Assembly: GCA_013368325.1 (NCBI GenBank)
Contig: JAACJK010000219.1
Location: 806,001 to 870,000 of the forward strand
Direction of reading: 5' to 3'
DNA from: Ephemerocybe angulata
Lineage: Eukaryota; Basidiomycota; Agaricomycetes; Agaricales; Psathyrellaceae
DNA: 64,000 bases
This document shows positions 34,225 to 44,886 of the stretch, in pieces (within the stretch, counting starts at the first letter, position 1; each line of letters starts with the position of its first letter). A program made the position numbers and the translations under genes. A model generated the notes under the pieces. That model saw only the letters and a list, made by a program, of their open reading frames with translations, had not been told where the DNA came from and did no database searches.

Positions 34225-34500
34225 AGATAGGGGCAATCATAATTGATATTCACATCCGCGTTTCGTTCGAGTGCAATGCACGCACATGCAGCCTAGTGCA
34301 CAGAAAGGGTAAAAACATAGAATCAATAAATTAGGAATAAGAATTACATCTCGAGATCCATGCAATCGTTGTACCCTCTGATACAATCAACTAATGTACA
34401 TTGTTGTTGCAATTGAGTCCTTCCCGAGTCCTGATCCAAAGTCCATGCACTATCTGCACACACCTTCACCACCCCTGCTCTGTTACGCCAGCTAGATAGC

Positions 34501-36099
34501 CTAAGACGTGTCCGTAACAGGGGCGAAGGCTAAGCACGGAACCATCTCCACCGCGAACCTCTCTGCATCCTCAAACTTCCATAACCGCGCGAACTTATGC
34601 ACGCTGCTATACAGCTTATATACATCGCGAAGATCCGTCGGACGCCTATAATACATAATCCACAGTTAGAATTTCTCTATCTGGAGGTAAAAAAAGGAAA
34701 GATTCGACGCACCAGCCTTCAAGGTATCGAACAAACATCTCCAGATCATTGCGCGACACCCCGTCCTCCGGGAAAATGGAGACAGCAGGGTCCCCCGTGC
34801 ATTCTCCGTCAATACAATGGCAGACGTGCCACCCGATGCACGTTTCCCAAAAGTATGCCGCCTCGGGTCTCGCGAACAGCTCCGCTGGGACAGAGGCTTG
34901 CATTGCCTCGGCTTCGAACTATTTCGGTATCTCCGTTAATAGGTGCAATGTGGGGTATCTGAACTAGCACTCACAATGACATGGACGCGTCGCACTTCCG
35001 ATTCCGGACCTGAGCTTTCCCCGGAGTCGTCCGAGCTGAAGCCGTCCTCTTGCTCTTCATCCTCATAATCCGACATGTCCTCTAGATACATGCCAGATCC
35101 ACGCGCAACGTGGGAGTCCATAGGGTCGAGAATTGCGTCGTCCTGGGTATAATCTCTCTCCGAGGATCCCTCCGTCTCATCACATTGCTTCAAATACCGC
35201 TCCAAGTACCGCCCCAACCCCTTCAGACCCTCAACCAACGTAGGATCCAGATCGCCATCCGACTCAGACAACTCCTCCTCCGGCTCCACATAGCTTATCA
35301 CCGGGGAAGGAGCCTCAACGTTACACTCTTCAACATCGAAATTCCAGAGCTTTGCAAGCTTGGCCACGCCGTCATAGAAGGAGTGCACTGACATAAGCCA
35401 GGGCTGGTGCGGGCGCCTATTAAAAAGCATATTAGCATTCTCAAGCTCAGCAGGGCTCATCAAAAAATGAATGCCGAAAAGCTGGAACTTACCATCCGTG
35501 AAGGTACGCGATAAAAGCCTGGATGTCCGAAATGGATACCATTGCTCCTTGCTCGATCTCGACAACCGCAGTCTGACTTTGGGTATCAAAGCTCGTATAT
35601 ACGAGCTCGTCAGTGAAGAAAGCAGAGTCGGCGAAGAGGGATGCAGGGACGAGGAGACCGTCCCATTCTGGTTCGTCTCCGAGCTATGGCGCATGAGCTT
35701 GTCAATAAAAGAAAAAGTAGGTACAACTAGATAAGGACTTACTCGGATGAGAATATTCTGCGCTCTGGATAAAGGGTCAGATACAGTGGACTCAAAGTCC
35801 TCTAGAGCGTCGAACCATTCTTCCTCTTCTTCCTCCTCCTCTAACTCTTCATCTTCCAAGTCTGAGTCTGCTTCTCTTTGCTCTCCCATAGAAGAGCCCG
35901 AGAACAGCTTGGGCGAGTCAAGCCACTCGCTCAGGCTTGCTGCTGCTTCTCTTTGCTCTTCCATAGAAGAGCCCGAGAACAGCTTGGGCGGGCCAAACCA
36001 CTCGCTCAGGCTTGCTACAGCGCATTTCGCGCACTCGCCAGCATGCCAAGACTCACATGCCGCTCCCCTCGTCAGATCCACGGGCCAGAACTCGTCCAT
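34501..36099 (-). CDS. Unrecognised protein with two copies of a module (paralogue of 22234-23431)
   Basis: Predicted 446 residues. Exons are 36099-35743, 35683-35493, 35416-34975, 34918-34713 and 34645-34501. Module 1 reads PASLFADSAFFTDELV, IQAFIAYLHGW, then RPHQPW...FYDGVAKLAKLWNF. Module 2 reads PAELFARPEAAYFWET, LEMFVRYLEGW, then RPTDLRDVYKLYSSVHKFARL. In both, a phase-2 intron splits the Trp before RP, so the gene duplicated the module with its intron. An acidic linker lies between. The N-terminus has a 24-residue tandem repeat. I chose the ATG giving MDEFWPVD; an in-frame ATG at 36222 would add 41 low-complexity residues. Function unknown. Confidence 0.78.
35868..36020 (-). repeat. 72-bp tandem repeat, two copies, coding
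   Basis: Two in-frame copies encode SLSEWFGPPKLFSGSSMEEQ and SLSEWLDSPKLFSGSSMGEQ in the N-terminus of the two-module protein. Confidence 0.75.
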
Positions 36100-36310
36100 T
36101 GTACGAGGTGAGGTGAGCTGTGTTCGGAAAGGTAGGGGTAGGGAAGAAGTATGTAGGCAAGAGAGGGAGTCAGAGGTAAGGGTGGATAGAGAGTTGTGTG
36201 CGTTTGGGTGGGCTAGTTTCACGTTCGTAAAACCAGACGCCGGAACATCCTCTCAGCCTCTGCCTTAAATACCTGCAATCCCCCGCCCCATCCCGACGCG
36301 ACTGCTTCCG

Positions 36311-36327
36311 GGCACAATAAGCGCGCA
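36311..36327 (-). promoter_or_regulatory. 17-bp box shared with the 23.6-kb promoter
   Basis: Identical to 23615-23631 (GGCACAATAAGCGCGCA on the plus strand) and at a similar distance from the start (212 bp). Nothing else is recognised in 36100-36829. Confidence 0.55.
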
Positions 36328-36829
36328 ATTGTTGATATGTTGTAGGATGGAGGTCCAAGCAAAAATTGCCTGCCAGACAAGGTCGGTGCAACGGTTGCCA
36401 AGAAGCGCTGCTAAATTTCAAATACTGATTCAGGGGAGCAGGTGGTACTCGGAGGTACTAGGAGGCGGGACATCATGGCAGGAGGGAGAGAAATTTGAGC
36501 AAACGCGGGAATCCGCGCTAGACGCCCCGCGGTCTCCGGCTGCCGGCTGCCGTATTCTCACGCATACGCAGTCGACCACTGCAGCTTTTGCCTTCAACTC
36601 TCTCGTAGCCCTAACGAATGGCGCCAGAATGCCCATAAATTCAAAGCACTCCCTGCGCTATATCTATCTCAGAAGCTTACCGTGTAGACGTCTTGGCTTG
36701 GGCCTCGTGTGTGCCTCGTTGTGACTCTTTTCGATCGATCGATATGGGATGACAGGAGGGACAGTGCCTCGCTATCGTGCTTCGCATCCACCACTGGACA
36801 TCTTGAAGCTTGCGTGAAGATTATCAACT

Positions 36830-38148
36830 ATGTCGGATACTGCGAACGTTGGCGAGAAGGAATCACAACTTCAAACATACCGGAACGACGAACTCTACAA
36901 TTGGGATCTGGTATCTTTCCTGGTGCGTACTAGAGCATGCTATCTTTGCGCTGCTACCGAACCTCTATTAACCATTTATTGACTGGCTAGGTCGATGGAT
37001 ATGTCTTTAAGATGCCGCGATACCAGTTCGTGTTAGGGTCAGAGTGGTTTACGACGCGGTACCTGCAAGCGAACGCTGGAGGCGAAGGAGCATGTGCAGC
37101 AGATAGTGCACGGGGCGAGACAGAAGGCTTCGTCGACCTCGGCATGGTCCCGCTGGAAGGTGTAACGGCCTCTCAATTTCGCACCTTCCTCAAACTCCTC
37201 TTTCCGATGTAAGTCGCGTCGCGCATATCTCCTCCCACCAACTTGCTAATATGCCTTCTCTACTAACTAGCCACTCCATATCGACCACGCTGACGCTTAT
37301 CAAACCCGAATGGCACACCATCCTCACCCTCTCCACGCTCTGGCACTTCCTGGAGACCCGAAAGCTTGCCATCTCGAATCTGGACCCGCAAATGGACGAC
37401 CCCATCGAGCTGATCACCGTCGGGCGTGCGGAGTACATTCCACGCTGGGTTATGGCCGGGTACGAGGCGCTCACATCGAAGCTCGGAGCTATAACTGAGG
37501 AGGAGGCAGGGGCGATTGGTTATCAAACGGCGGTGAGGCTGTATATAGTACGGCACGAGCTGAGCGGGGGAGAACAGAAGGAAGGGCGGATGAAGAAGAG
37601 GCTTTGTGCCCTGTTTAAAGAAGAAATGAAGGCATTAAAGAGAGGCGAGGACGAGAGGAAGGTTCCGAGTGAAAGACCTCCGGTGGAAGTTGCGCAGGGA
37701 TCGGAGAGCAAGCCGGAGGGTGCGAAAGTACTTGTGGAGCCTGAACAAACGGGCAAAGATGCGTTAGCAGGAATCTCGGAGGTCTCCGAAGCTCCGGTGG
37801 AGGAGGTAGGTACGACGTCTACTGTACCTGTTAAGGCTACGACCTAATGCCAACCATAAGGTATGGCCACCACTCCCTTCTCGCGGGGCTGAGTCCGACA
37901 GGAAGCAGGTCCCAGCGAGGAAAAAAGGGCGTAAAGAGAAAAGATCAGCAAATCCGGAGAAGCCGCCAACTGCGGCAGTCGAGGCGGAACACACCGAAGA
38001 GGTTAATCCCGCTCAGGCTGCGATCCCATCGTCCCCAGCTCAACAGGCTACTCCGACAAGTACCTCGCCAAAGTCGCTGAAACCGGCCATCGCGGTTGCG
38101 GAATCCTCCGTACTTACACAACCACTTCACTCGGTCTGGAGTGCCTGA
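36830..38148 (+). CDS. BTB/POZ-like protein (BTB9)
   Basis: Exons are 36830-36922, 36991-37208, 37271-37805 and probably 37909-38148, giving 361 residues. Exon 1 ends NDELYNWDLVSFL; exon 2 starts VDGYVFKMPRYQFVLGSE and has an insert of about 20 residues relative to BTB5/6. The BACK-like part reads KPEWHTILTLSTLWHF with DPIELITVGRAEYIPRWV. Without the last intron the frame stops at 37847. Splicing GAG|GTAGGT to an acceptor at 37908 instead joins an 80-codon open tail (RKKGRKEKRSANPEKPP...), which is protein-like. It is the first gene of the third cassette, followed by hsp20 D. Confidence 0.78.
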
Positions 38149-38348
38149 TACCTTCTCCCGCTTCTTAATCTCGCTGAGTCCTCATACATCCATTGTTCCA
38201 CCGCTCCTGAACTGTGTATCGTGTCCAACCTTATAATAAATTCTTCTCTTTCTCTACACATGTCAAAATCTTCGAGTGGCTGCTCCGAAAGTTCTCGAAG
38301 CGCCCGTTGGAATCCATCAAGCGCCTCGCCCTGCCCAAATAGGAAATG

Positions 38349-38361
38349 GAAATTTCGCGAA
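38349..38361 (+). promoter_or_regulatory. Heat-shock element of hsp20 D, plus TATA box
   Basis: GAAATTTCGCGAA is a perfect three-unit HSE, 237-249 bp before the start. TATATATA is at 38481-38488. A partial GAAGCGCCC is at 38297-38305. Nothing else is recognised in 38149-38597. Confidence 0.75.
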
Positions 38362-38597
38362 ACGCCAAGACCCGCTCTCCCTCATTCTCTCGAACTCCAG
38401 ACCTACGCTTGCGTCAGCTACTAACGTGTAATGCTTAGAATAGATCGCTCTCGAAATTTCTTCAAGCCGTAGCCTGCGCGTATATATACGGGGGAGGTAG
38501 TATGCCTCCGTCTTCAGAATTATCGCAAGTTACTCAACCACTCTTAGCTTCCAAGCAACTATCTGTTTGCTCTTTACCACAACTTCATCCCACCGCA

Positions 38598-39191
38598 ATG
38601 TCCAACGTTTTCTTCTACGAGCCCTTCTACGACATCGACCGCTTCTTTGACGAAGCCTTTGGTAACCGACGCTCTGTTGCCGGCGGCGAAGGCCAGCTTC
38701 AACGCCGCGAGAACGGAAACTCGGCCGATGGCGCAGTCAGACACATCAAGCCAAGGTATGCCCTCAACGCCTCATAAACAGCTCTTCAAGTGCCTAACTC
38801 AATTTCCAGGATGGATTTGCACGAGGACAACGAGAAGAACCTCGTTACCGCTACCTTTGAGCTCCCCGGCTTGAAGAAAGAAGATATCAACATCGGCATG
38901 CACAACGGACGCCTTACCATCTCCGCAGAGAGCAAGGAGTCTTCCGAACGCGAGGAAAGCGGCTACGCTGTGCGGGAGAGGCGCTACGGCAAGCTCTCGA
39001 GGACGCTCCAGCTTCCGCAGGGACTGAAGGTTCGCACAATAAAGCTCGATTTGACTTGACGGGAATGTCGGTTGCTAACGGAATAGTTACAGGAGAACGA
39101 AATTAAAGCGTCCATGGAGAACGGTGTTCTGACGGTTACCTTCCCTAAGTCGACACCGGAATTGGCGCCCAAGAAGATCTCGATTAATTGA
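38598..39191 (+). CDS. Small heat-shock protein Hsp20, copy D
   Basis: A 158-residue alpha-crystallin-domain chaperone, the most diverged of the four. Exons are 38598-38755, 38810-39029 and 39093-39191. It starts MSNVFFYEPFYDIDRFFDEA and lacks the glycine-rich GSGRRP stretch of the others. The core reads TATFELPGLKKEDINIGM, and it ends KKISIN, keeping the IXI motif. Exons 2 and 3 have the same length and phase as in the other copies. Confidence 0.92.
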
Positions 39192-39458
39192 ACGCCTTCC
39201 GTTTTGTTTCCGCCCTCTCCATATTCTACACATCCACTTTCTCCACCCTTTCTGGATTTCTATTCATCATACCCACCCCTCCTTGACATTCTGAATCTTC
39301 ACAATCATCCCTTCCCCAACATACCTTTTGTATCATATTCTATACCATGTATCCTTAGTATCAGCCCGAGCCCAATTTAACCTCGTTTCCAGTTCCGTCT
39401 ACAGGCCTGCTTGTGGAGCTAGGTCCTACATGCAATGCGGAAGGAAGCCCCGTTTTCA

Positions 39459-39468
39459 TTTAGCGCCC
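39459..39468 (+). promoter_or_regulatory. TTTAGCGCCC element (one mismatch) upstream of BTB10
   Basis: It lies 216 bp before the BTB10 start and points toward it. The rest of 39192-39683 is hsp20 D 3' flank without a recognised feature. Confidence 0.4.
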
Positions 39469-39683
39469 AGCGGCAATTGGGTCATAGGCGGTTACCCGCC
39501 TGAGCAAGGAGGCGCCGCAGCAACGGCTTCCATCCGAGCAGCCCATCAATCTATTCCAACACATTTCTAGTTGGCGCACCTTTGCCTTTGGGCGAAAGTC
39601 AGTCAATAAGATATGAGTGTCCTGTAGGGGGATAGTTGCGTCCACCTCTCTGAATCTCCTATACCCACTTCCGTCGCCGACCC

Positions 39684-40782
39684 ATGGCCCTTTCCACTAC
39701 ACAGACCACCGATCCGGCCATAGTGAAAGATGCTGTGTATTTCTGGGAGAACATATCCTTTCTCGTGAGTCTTCCAGCGTCGCTGTCTCAGTTTCACTTA
39801 CCGATTCCACAACTCGCACAGGCTGGAATGGTCCTATTTCGGGTTCCCAAGCACCCGTTTATCCAAGGGTCCCCTCAATTTGCAAAAGAACTCGGGGCTT
39901 CCTCCAATCATGGCTTTGACTCTGGCGAACTCGATTGTGAATGGGAGCGCATTCAAGGCTCTGCCTCCGTCGTGACGTTGGAAGGCGTTGGCGCCGAAGA
40001 CTTCCGTACTTTCTTGAAGGTCATCTTTCCGACGTGCGTGCCCCTACTAGTACCTTTCTGTGGACAAATGCCAACTCCGACAACAAAGCCATTCCAAGTC
40101 TATCAGCCTTCATCTCACGAAGGAAGAGTGGATCACGGTCCTTCGACTCTCCACAAAATGGGAATTCGTCGACCTCAGGAAGCTCGCCATCCAGCAGCTG
40201 GATCCAGAGCTTAGCGACCCCATTGAGTTAATATCTGTTGGGCGGTTAACGTACGTCGTGCGATGGGTCCTCGCAGGCTTCGCGGCGTTGGTCGAAAGGC
40301 CCGAGATCATCAGCGAGGCCGAGAGTGAAGAGATTGGACCTCGGTCCGCCATTCGACTTTACATCATTCGGCACCAGGTGGCGATCGGTTTAACCGAGGG
40401 AGGGGCTGCAGGTATTGAGCCTGAGCTCCAGCTGAGGTTTGGAGACGAAATTAGAGCCATGCGAGACAAGGAGACACAGATGATGCAAGAGCAAGAAGCG
40501 ATGGCCGCGTTGGAAAGTCGCAGGGCGGTTCTGCAAGCACAGGAGAGGCAAATGTCCCTAGAGTTGGAAGGGACTCGGGTCAGGATGCGGGATATGGAGG
40601 AGGGCTACAGGGATCTGGTTTCCCGGATAGACAAAGGTATGTACGAGACGAAGAGCGATGGAAGGCGAAGGAAAAGGCTGGCCAAAGAGATTCCTGCGCT
40701 AGCCGCGAGGCAGGAAGTGCTCCGTGAGCAGATACAGAACGTTTGCGAAGAACGGGAGAGGTTGTCTGCAAGGCTTGCGTAG
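39684..40782 (+). CDS. BTB/POZ-like protein with short coiled-coil tail (BTB10)
   Basis: Predicted 322 residues. Exons are 39684-39764, 39822-40033 and 40107-40782. Exon 1 ends DAVYFWENISFL; exon 2 begins AGMVLFRVPKHPFIQGSP with an insert before VTLEGVGAEDFRTFL. The BACK-like part is LTKEEWITVLRLSTKWEF, followed by DPIELISVGRLTYVVRWV. The tail is a compact coiled coil ending REQIQNVCEERERLSARLA. The acceptor of exon 3 was chosen at TATCAG|C because it restores the family's phase and the LTKEEW reading. Confidence 0.8.
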
Positions 40783-41377
40783 AGTACAGGCTTGGGTAGT
40801 TGTAGTTCGGCGGTGCGGTCGAGAATCGAGATGAACAGAGTTGAATTCAGGCTGAAAAGTTTTAGACGCTCGTAGGCATTAGTCAGACTTTCTCACGCCT
40901 GCGGCTTGTTTCCACGATGGTGGACGCCAAGCGGACGCTCTCTTGACTCTCACTGACTCCCTCCGGCTACGCCCAACAAAGTCTCTCCAATGCAACTATT
41001 GGGCCTCTCAGGTTGGTGTAAGACATACCTGCACCGATTTCAGAGCCATAATGTTAAGATGAAGGACGCTAAGCCGTGCAAAGGGAGCCTTCGTCATCGA
41101 TAGATGGAATATTCAGATATTTCTATCGTCCGACTTACTGCACCATGTCTCCGTCTCAAGAAGCCTGCTCCCTCGAGCCCTATCTCTCACCATCGGGATC
41201 AATTTCGACGACGCCTTTATCATCATGGCCACTACAATTCTCGATCATGCCACCAATTGACAAAGGCCTTTCGAAACTCTGGCACTCTTATACGTGCATG
41301 GGCATGAATTTGGCAGCAATTGCCAAACACCCCCCTCCACTGTGTTGCCTCTGTCTCTTGCTTCAGGGTGCTCAAGC
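40783..41377. other. Intergenic stretch between BTB10 and BTB11
   Basis: No gene, repeat or TTAAGCGCCC element is found; BTB11 and BTB9 are the members without a recognisable element within 1 kb. Confidence 0.5.
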
Positions 41378-42690
41378 ATGTCTGACTCGGAGCCTCCGCA
41401 GTATCTCGTCGACGACGGCTATTATTGGAAGCCGAATTTCGTCACACTGCTAGTGCGTTCCCCTAGTTTCCTGAGGTTCCTAGACATCCCATAACCCCAC
41501 CTTCTCAGGCAGATGGATACCTTTTCCGGGTTCCAGATCAGCAGTTTCTCATCCATTCCCCCAAATTCTCAGCAAAGTTCTTGTCCCTGGCAACGGACGC
41601 AGGCGCCAGTTCGAACAAGGGCCAGACTGACGACCCGGTGACTTTGCCGGAAAGCATATCCGCTGCCCAAATCCGAGCTGTTTGCAAGCTTCTCTACCCA
41701 AAGTAAGTACTACTTTTTATGAATTCCGCACCTCCTCCCTGATCCTTTCACCAATCACCCAGCATGGCATACGCGAACACGCTCTCCGTCGAGCTCACAA
41801 AGGACGAGTGGCTGGATGTTGCCACATTCTCGACAACATGGCGATTCGACAGGTTGCGCAAACTCGCTATCGACGAACTCGACTCTTTGGTGACCGACCC
41901 CTTCGAGGCTATACACTACGGTCGGGAGGCCTTTGTCGTCGACTGGGTGGTCCAGGGGTATGTGGAACTCGTATGCAAAGTCTCTGCGATCACCGAAGAG
42001 GAAAGCGAAGAAATCGGGTACTCGCAAGCAATTCGCTTGTGGAACATCCGGCATGAATTTCGCCACGAGTTAGAAGAATTATGGGCGTCTACGTCGTCGC
42101 ACGAGGACTCGATGATGGTCGGAGATGAGGGCTCGCAGTCGGATGTGGCTGAAGAACCTGATAATAATCTGCGTGGGATGGTGGAGGAGTTGGTGCTGGA
42201 GAAGTTTGCGGATGAGGTGTCGATGCTGGATGCTGGGCAGGATCTGCGAGCTGTGGAAATGGACGAGGAAGAGGATTCTGCTGAGTTCTTTTCGGCAGAG
42301 GAGGGAGGGGATGGAATGGCTGAGGAAGGGGCTGAATGGGGGAAGGGTGATGAAGCGGACGATGGTGGGAGCCTCAGCGAAAGGGGTATGGAGGCCAATG
42401 GATCAGACGACGGAGGGGAAGTTGGATACGAGGATGAAGAACTTGAATTCCGGAACTCAAGAGACAAAGGATGCGCAACCAAGAAAGCGTCGATGGATCT
42501 AAGCGCTGCTTGGTTTCTCCACCAAACGGCTCACCATGAGAGTACTAGCGAAGCCGCCAATGCAGTTGGAGCGATGCAAGAGAGTGTTCCAGACGAAGAA
42601 CAGCTAATCGCAGAATGGAAAGACAACAGCGTACAGCTCATTAAATCGGCTGTTAACCTAAGTCTTCGACGTAAAACACCTACCGAGTGA
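41378..42690 (+). CDS. BTB/POZ-like protein with acidic tail (BTB11)
   Basis: Predicted 398 residues. Exons are 41378-41452, 41509-41702 and 41763-42690. Exon 1 reads MSDSEPPQYLVDDGYYWKPN; exon 2 begins ADGYLFRVPDQQFLIHSP. The BACK-like part is LTKDEWLDVATFSTTWRF and continues DPFEAIHYGREAFVVDWV. The tail differs from the other members: it is strongly acidic (Glu/Asp with Gly and Ser) and not a basic coiled coil. It closes the third cassette. Confidence 0.8.
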
Positions 42691-42891
42691 ACCTCGAATT
42701 AATGTCTGGACTTATGTTTCTTTACGTTCGGTCGTGTTCCTATATACCCCTATTGATTTCCATCTTTCCTTTCATGTTCTGCATGTATTCAACTTCGCAA
42801 TGTGTAAACTATCGACAGACATGATCTCGAACGTTCGAACCTTGAACTAATACGGATAAATATGCTCAGAACGCGCGCGCCTGCAAAATGT

Positions 42892-43814
42892 CTATCTTCG
42901 ATGCGTCGGCAATGGCTCAGAATAACTCGGTGGGCTTGAGCGGGACGCTCCAGGTGCAGAGTGTGTAGATTGCGATGTGGGATCAGGGTCATGGCTCGGA
43001 GGCTCAAGTACTACGCGGCCGACGCGCTTAACACTGTGACCCTTCCTCAGCGCTATTTTCCCTCCCTGGTCTTGTAGCGCCTCTATTCGTCCGATGCATT
43101 CCGTCAGCTTTTCTCGAAGGATCATAACATCGAGAGTTAATTCCGCGATTTCTTGGTCCTTGATGACGGCTTGCTCGTTCATGGTCTCCTTCTCGCGTTT
43201 GGCGGAGTTCCAGGCGTCCCACAACCTTCGTTCCAGTTCTTGGCCCTTTCCCTGCAGAATCCAATTAAGCTCCCCTTTCTTCTTTATCTCTTCGTCGAGT
43301 TGGCGTATCGTCTTGTCGTCTTGGTCTTTTCTACTACCTCGGCCTTCATTGTCAGCATCGTTTCGTCGGTTTCGGCCTTTTCCTTCATCAGCGTCGAAAT
43401 GCTTTCGTCCTTTCTTGCCACTTCTCTGTCCATGTCCGATATTTTCATCCCCTTCTTCTCCAGCTCTGCTCTCAATGCGACCATGTCTCCATCTCTCTTC
43501 AGTATATCTCTGTTTAACGCAATAATTGTTTCGCGCTAATGGAAAGGCATGGTGGGTACCAGTCAGGAATGGTGCTCCGATTGGATGATACTCGTTTTAA
43601 CTCTGAACTCACCAGCTTGTTTACATCTCGAACATCGCGATCCAGCCTGTAGAGAGTATACACGGCACACAGGGGGAGCAGGAGCCCAATGCTTGCTGAA
43701 GACTCGCGCTGAGTACACAGCGTTTGTGAGCGTCAGAAATTAAGCGCCCAAAGGCCTCCAGGAGTCCGTGCACTCACCGAGCTGCCAAAGTGACATTAAG
43801 TCAGGGAAATTCAT
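42892..43814 (-). pseudogene. Membrane-anchor/coiled-coil family member with a frameshift
   Basis: Exons are 43814-43778, 43695-43613 and 43536-42892. The short first exon reads MNFPDLMSLWQL; exon 2 is a membrane segment SIGLLLPLCAVYTLYRLDRD; exon 3 is a long coiled coil. Near 43327-43331 the frame breaks in a run of four T (A on the coding strand). The upstream frame stops at 43284, while the continuing helix (KTIRQLDEEIKKK... to MILREKLTECIGRIEALQ) lies in another frame. One base appears to be missing. This is either a real inactivation or a sequencing error. The C-terminal ILREKLTECIGR motif is shared with 44002-44886 and 47815-48582. Confidence 0.65.
43739..43749 (+). promoter_or_regulatory. 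ATTAAGCGCCC element in intron 1 of the frameshifted coiled-coil gene
   Basis: On the coding (minus) strand it reads GGGCGCTTAAT, 44 bp before the membrane-segment exon. The same placement and orientation occur in both relatives. Confidence 0.5.
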
Positions 43815-44001
43815 CCGTAGGTACCTCGGAAAGCAGTTAGATTGGTGATAGAAGGGATCCTCGAGGGTTATCCTGGAAGAGACTCTGTTTCCTACTTATG
43901 CTGTTACAGGAGCGCCTTAACTTAGCGAGGCTGTGTACGTCCCGGTGTCTAAACCAATTCCTTCAATCGATCCCAATGATTGCTCCACCGTTGTATATAC
44001 A

Positions 44002-44886
44002 CTATATCGTTCTAGAGTAAGGGTCCAAATTGGGTCCAGCAATTTCATGTTCCTGCTCAGCCCATCGGCCTCCATTCCCACCACCGAGCCGTTGAGGACT
44101 GTAAGAGCCATCGGGCCAGTAGCCTAGAGTACCCAATGGCTTCCCTTCTGCCTGTAAACTGCCCAGCCGCCCGTTGCACTCCACTAGTTTTTCCTCAAGA
44201 ATCCTGGGATTCAGAGTCAATTGCTGGATTCGACTATCCTTCATAGCGGATAGCCAGTCCTTCATCTTCTCTGCTTTTTCGGCGACAAGCCAGGCTTCCT
44301 CTAACCTCTCAACCAGCTGTTGCACCTCATCTTGTAGGGCCAGGATGGAACTCCCCTTTCTTTGGATCTCCTGTTTAAGCTGAAGCTCCGCTTTAGCCCT
44401 GGCTTCAACCTCTGCTTTCATCGATGAGATGATTCCGTCCTTCTCCGCCACTTGCTTCAGCACCGCCGAGATGGCTTTGTCCTTTTCTTCCATTCCTTCT
44501 CTTATCGCCGATATTTCCTCTTCTTTCCTCTGCAACTCTGTCCTTAGTATTCGCATATCTCCGTCCTTCTTCGTCGTCTCGATATTCAGCGCCAATATCG
44601 TTGCACGCTGATGATTTGGAGGGTGCATTTAATCAATTCAAGTACAGTGAGATGCCAACTTTTGGCACTCACCAGGCTCTTTATATCCCGAACCTCACCA
44701 TCCAGCCTGTAGAGCAGATATACTGCACACAGTGGAAGGATGAATCCGACACCTCTATGAAGGCTTGTGCTAACTAGATGGTGTAGCAGAGGATCGGGGA
44801 AGTAAGCGCCCAATTTTGACTTTTCCACTTTTAGGGCACTCACCGAGCTCCCAGAATGGCACATGGAGAGCTGCCATTTCTACCAT
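44002..44886 (-). CDS. Small single-pass membrane-anchor/coiled-coil protein
   Basis: Predicted 242 residues. Exons are 44886-44844, 44752-44673 and 44607-44002. The first exon reads MVEMAALHVPFWEL. Exon 2 is one membrane segment (VGFILPLCAVYLLYRLDGEV). Exon 3 begins RATILALNIETTKKDGDMRI and forms a long charged coiled coil with the family motif RILEEKLVECNGRLGSLQ near the end. The acceptor of exon 2 was taken at CATAGAG|GT because it keeps phase with the sister gene at 42892-43814. It may be a membrane-tethered scaffold or tether, but this is only inferred from its shape. No known family is recognised. Confidence 0.7.
44803..44811 (+). promoter_or_regulatory. TAAGCGCCC element in intron 1 of the 44-kb coiled-coil gene
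   Basis: It lies 51 bp before the membrane-segment exon, in the orientation seen in the other two members. The interval 44887-45369 to the DnaJ gene holds no recognised gene. Confidence 0.45.

Noticed and set aside
22675..35420. GGGCGCCTA strings (near 22677 and 35411, and similar at 34641) as further copies of the TTAAGCGCCC element
   Set aside because: On the coding strand they read TAG|GCGCCC or TAG|GCGTCC, which are the splice acceptors of three homologous introns.
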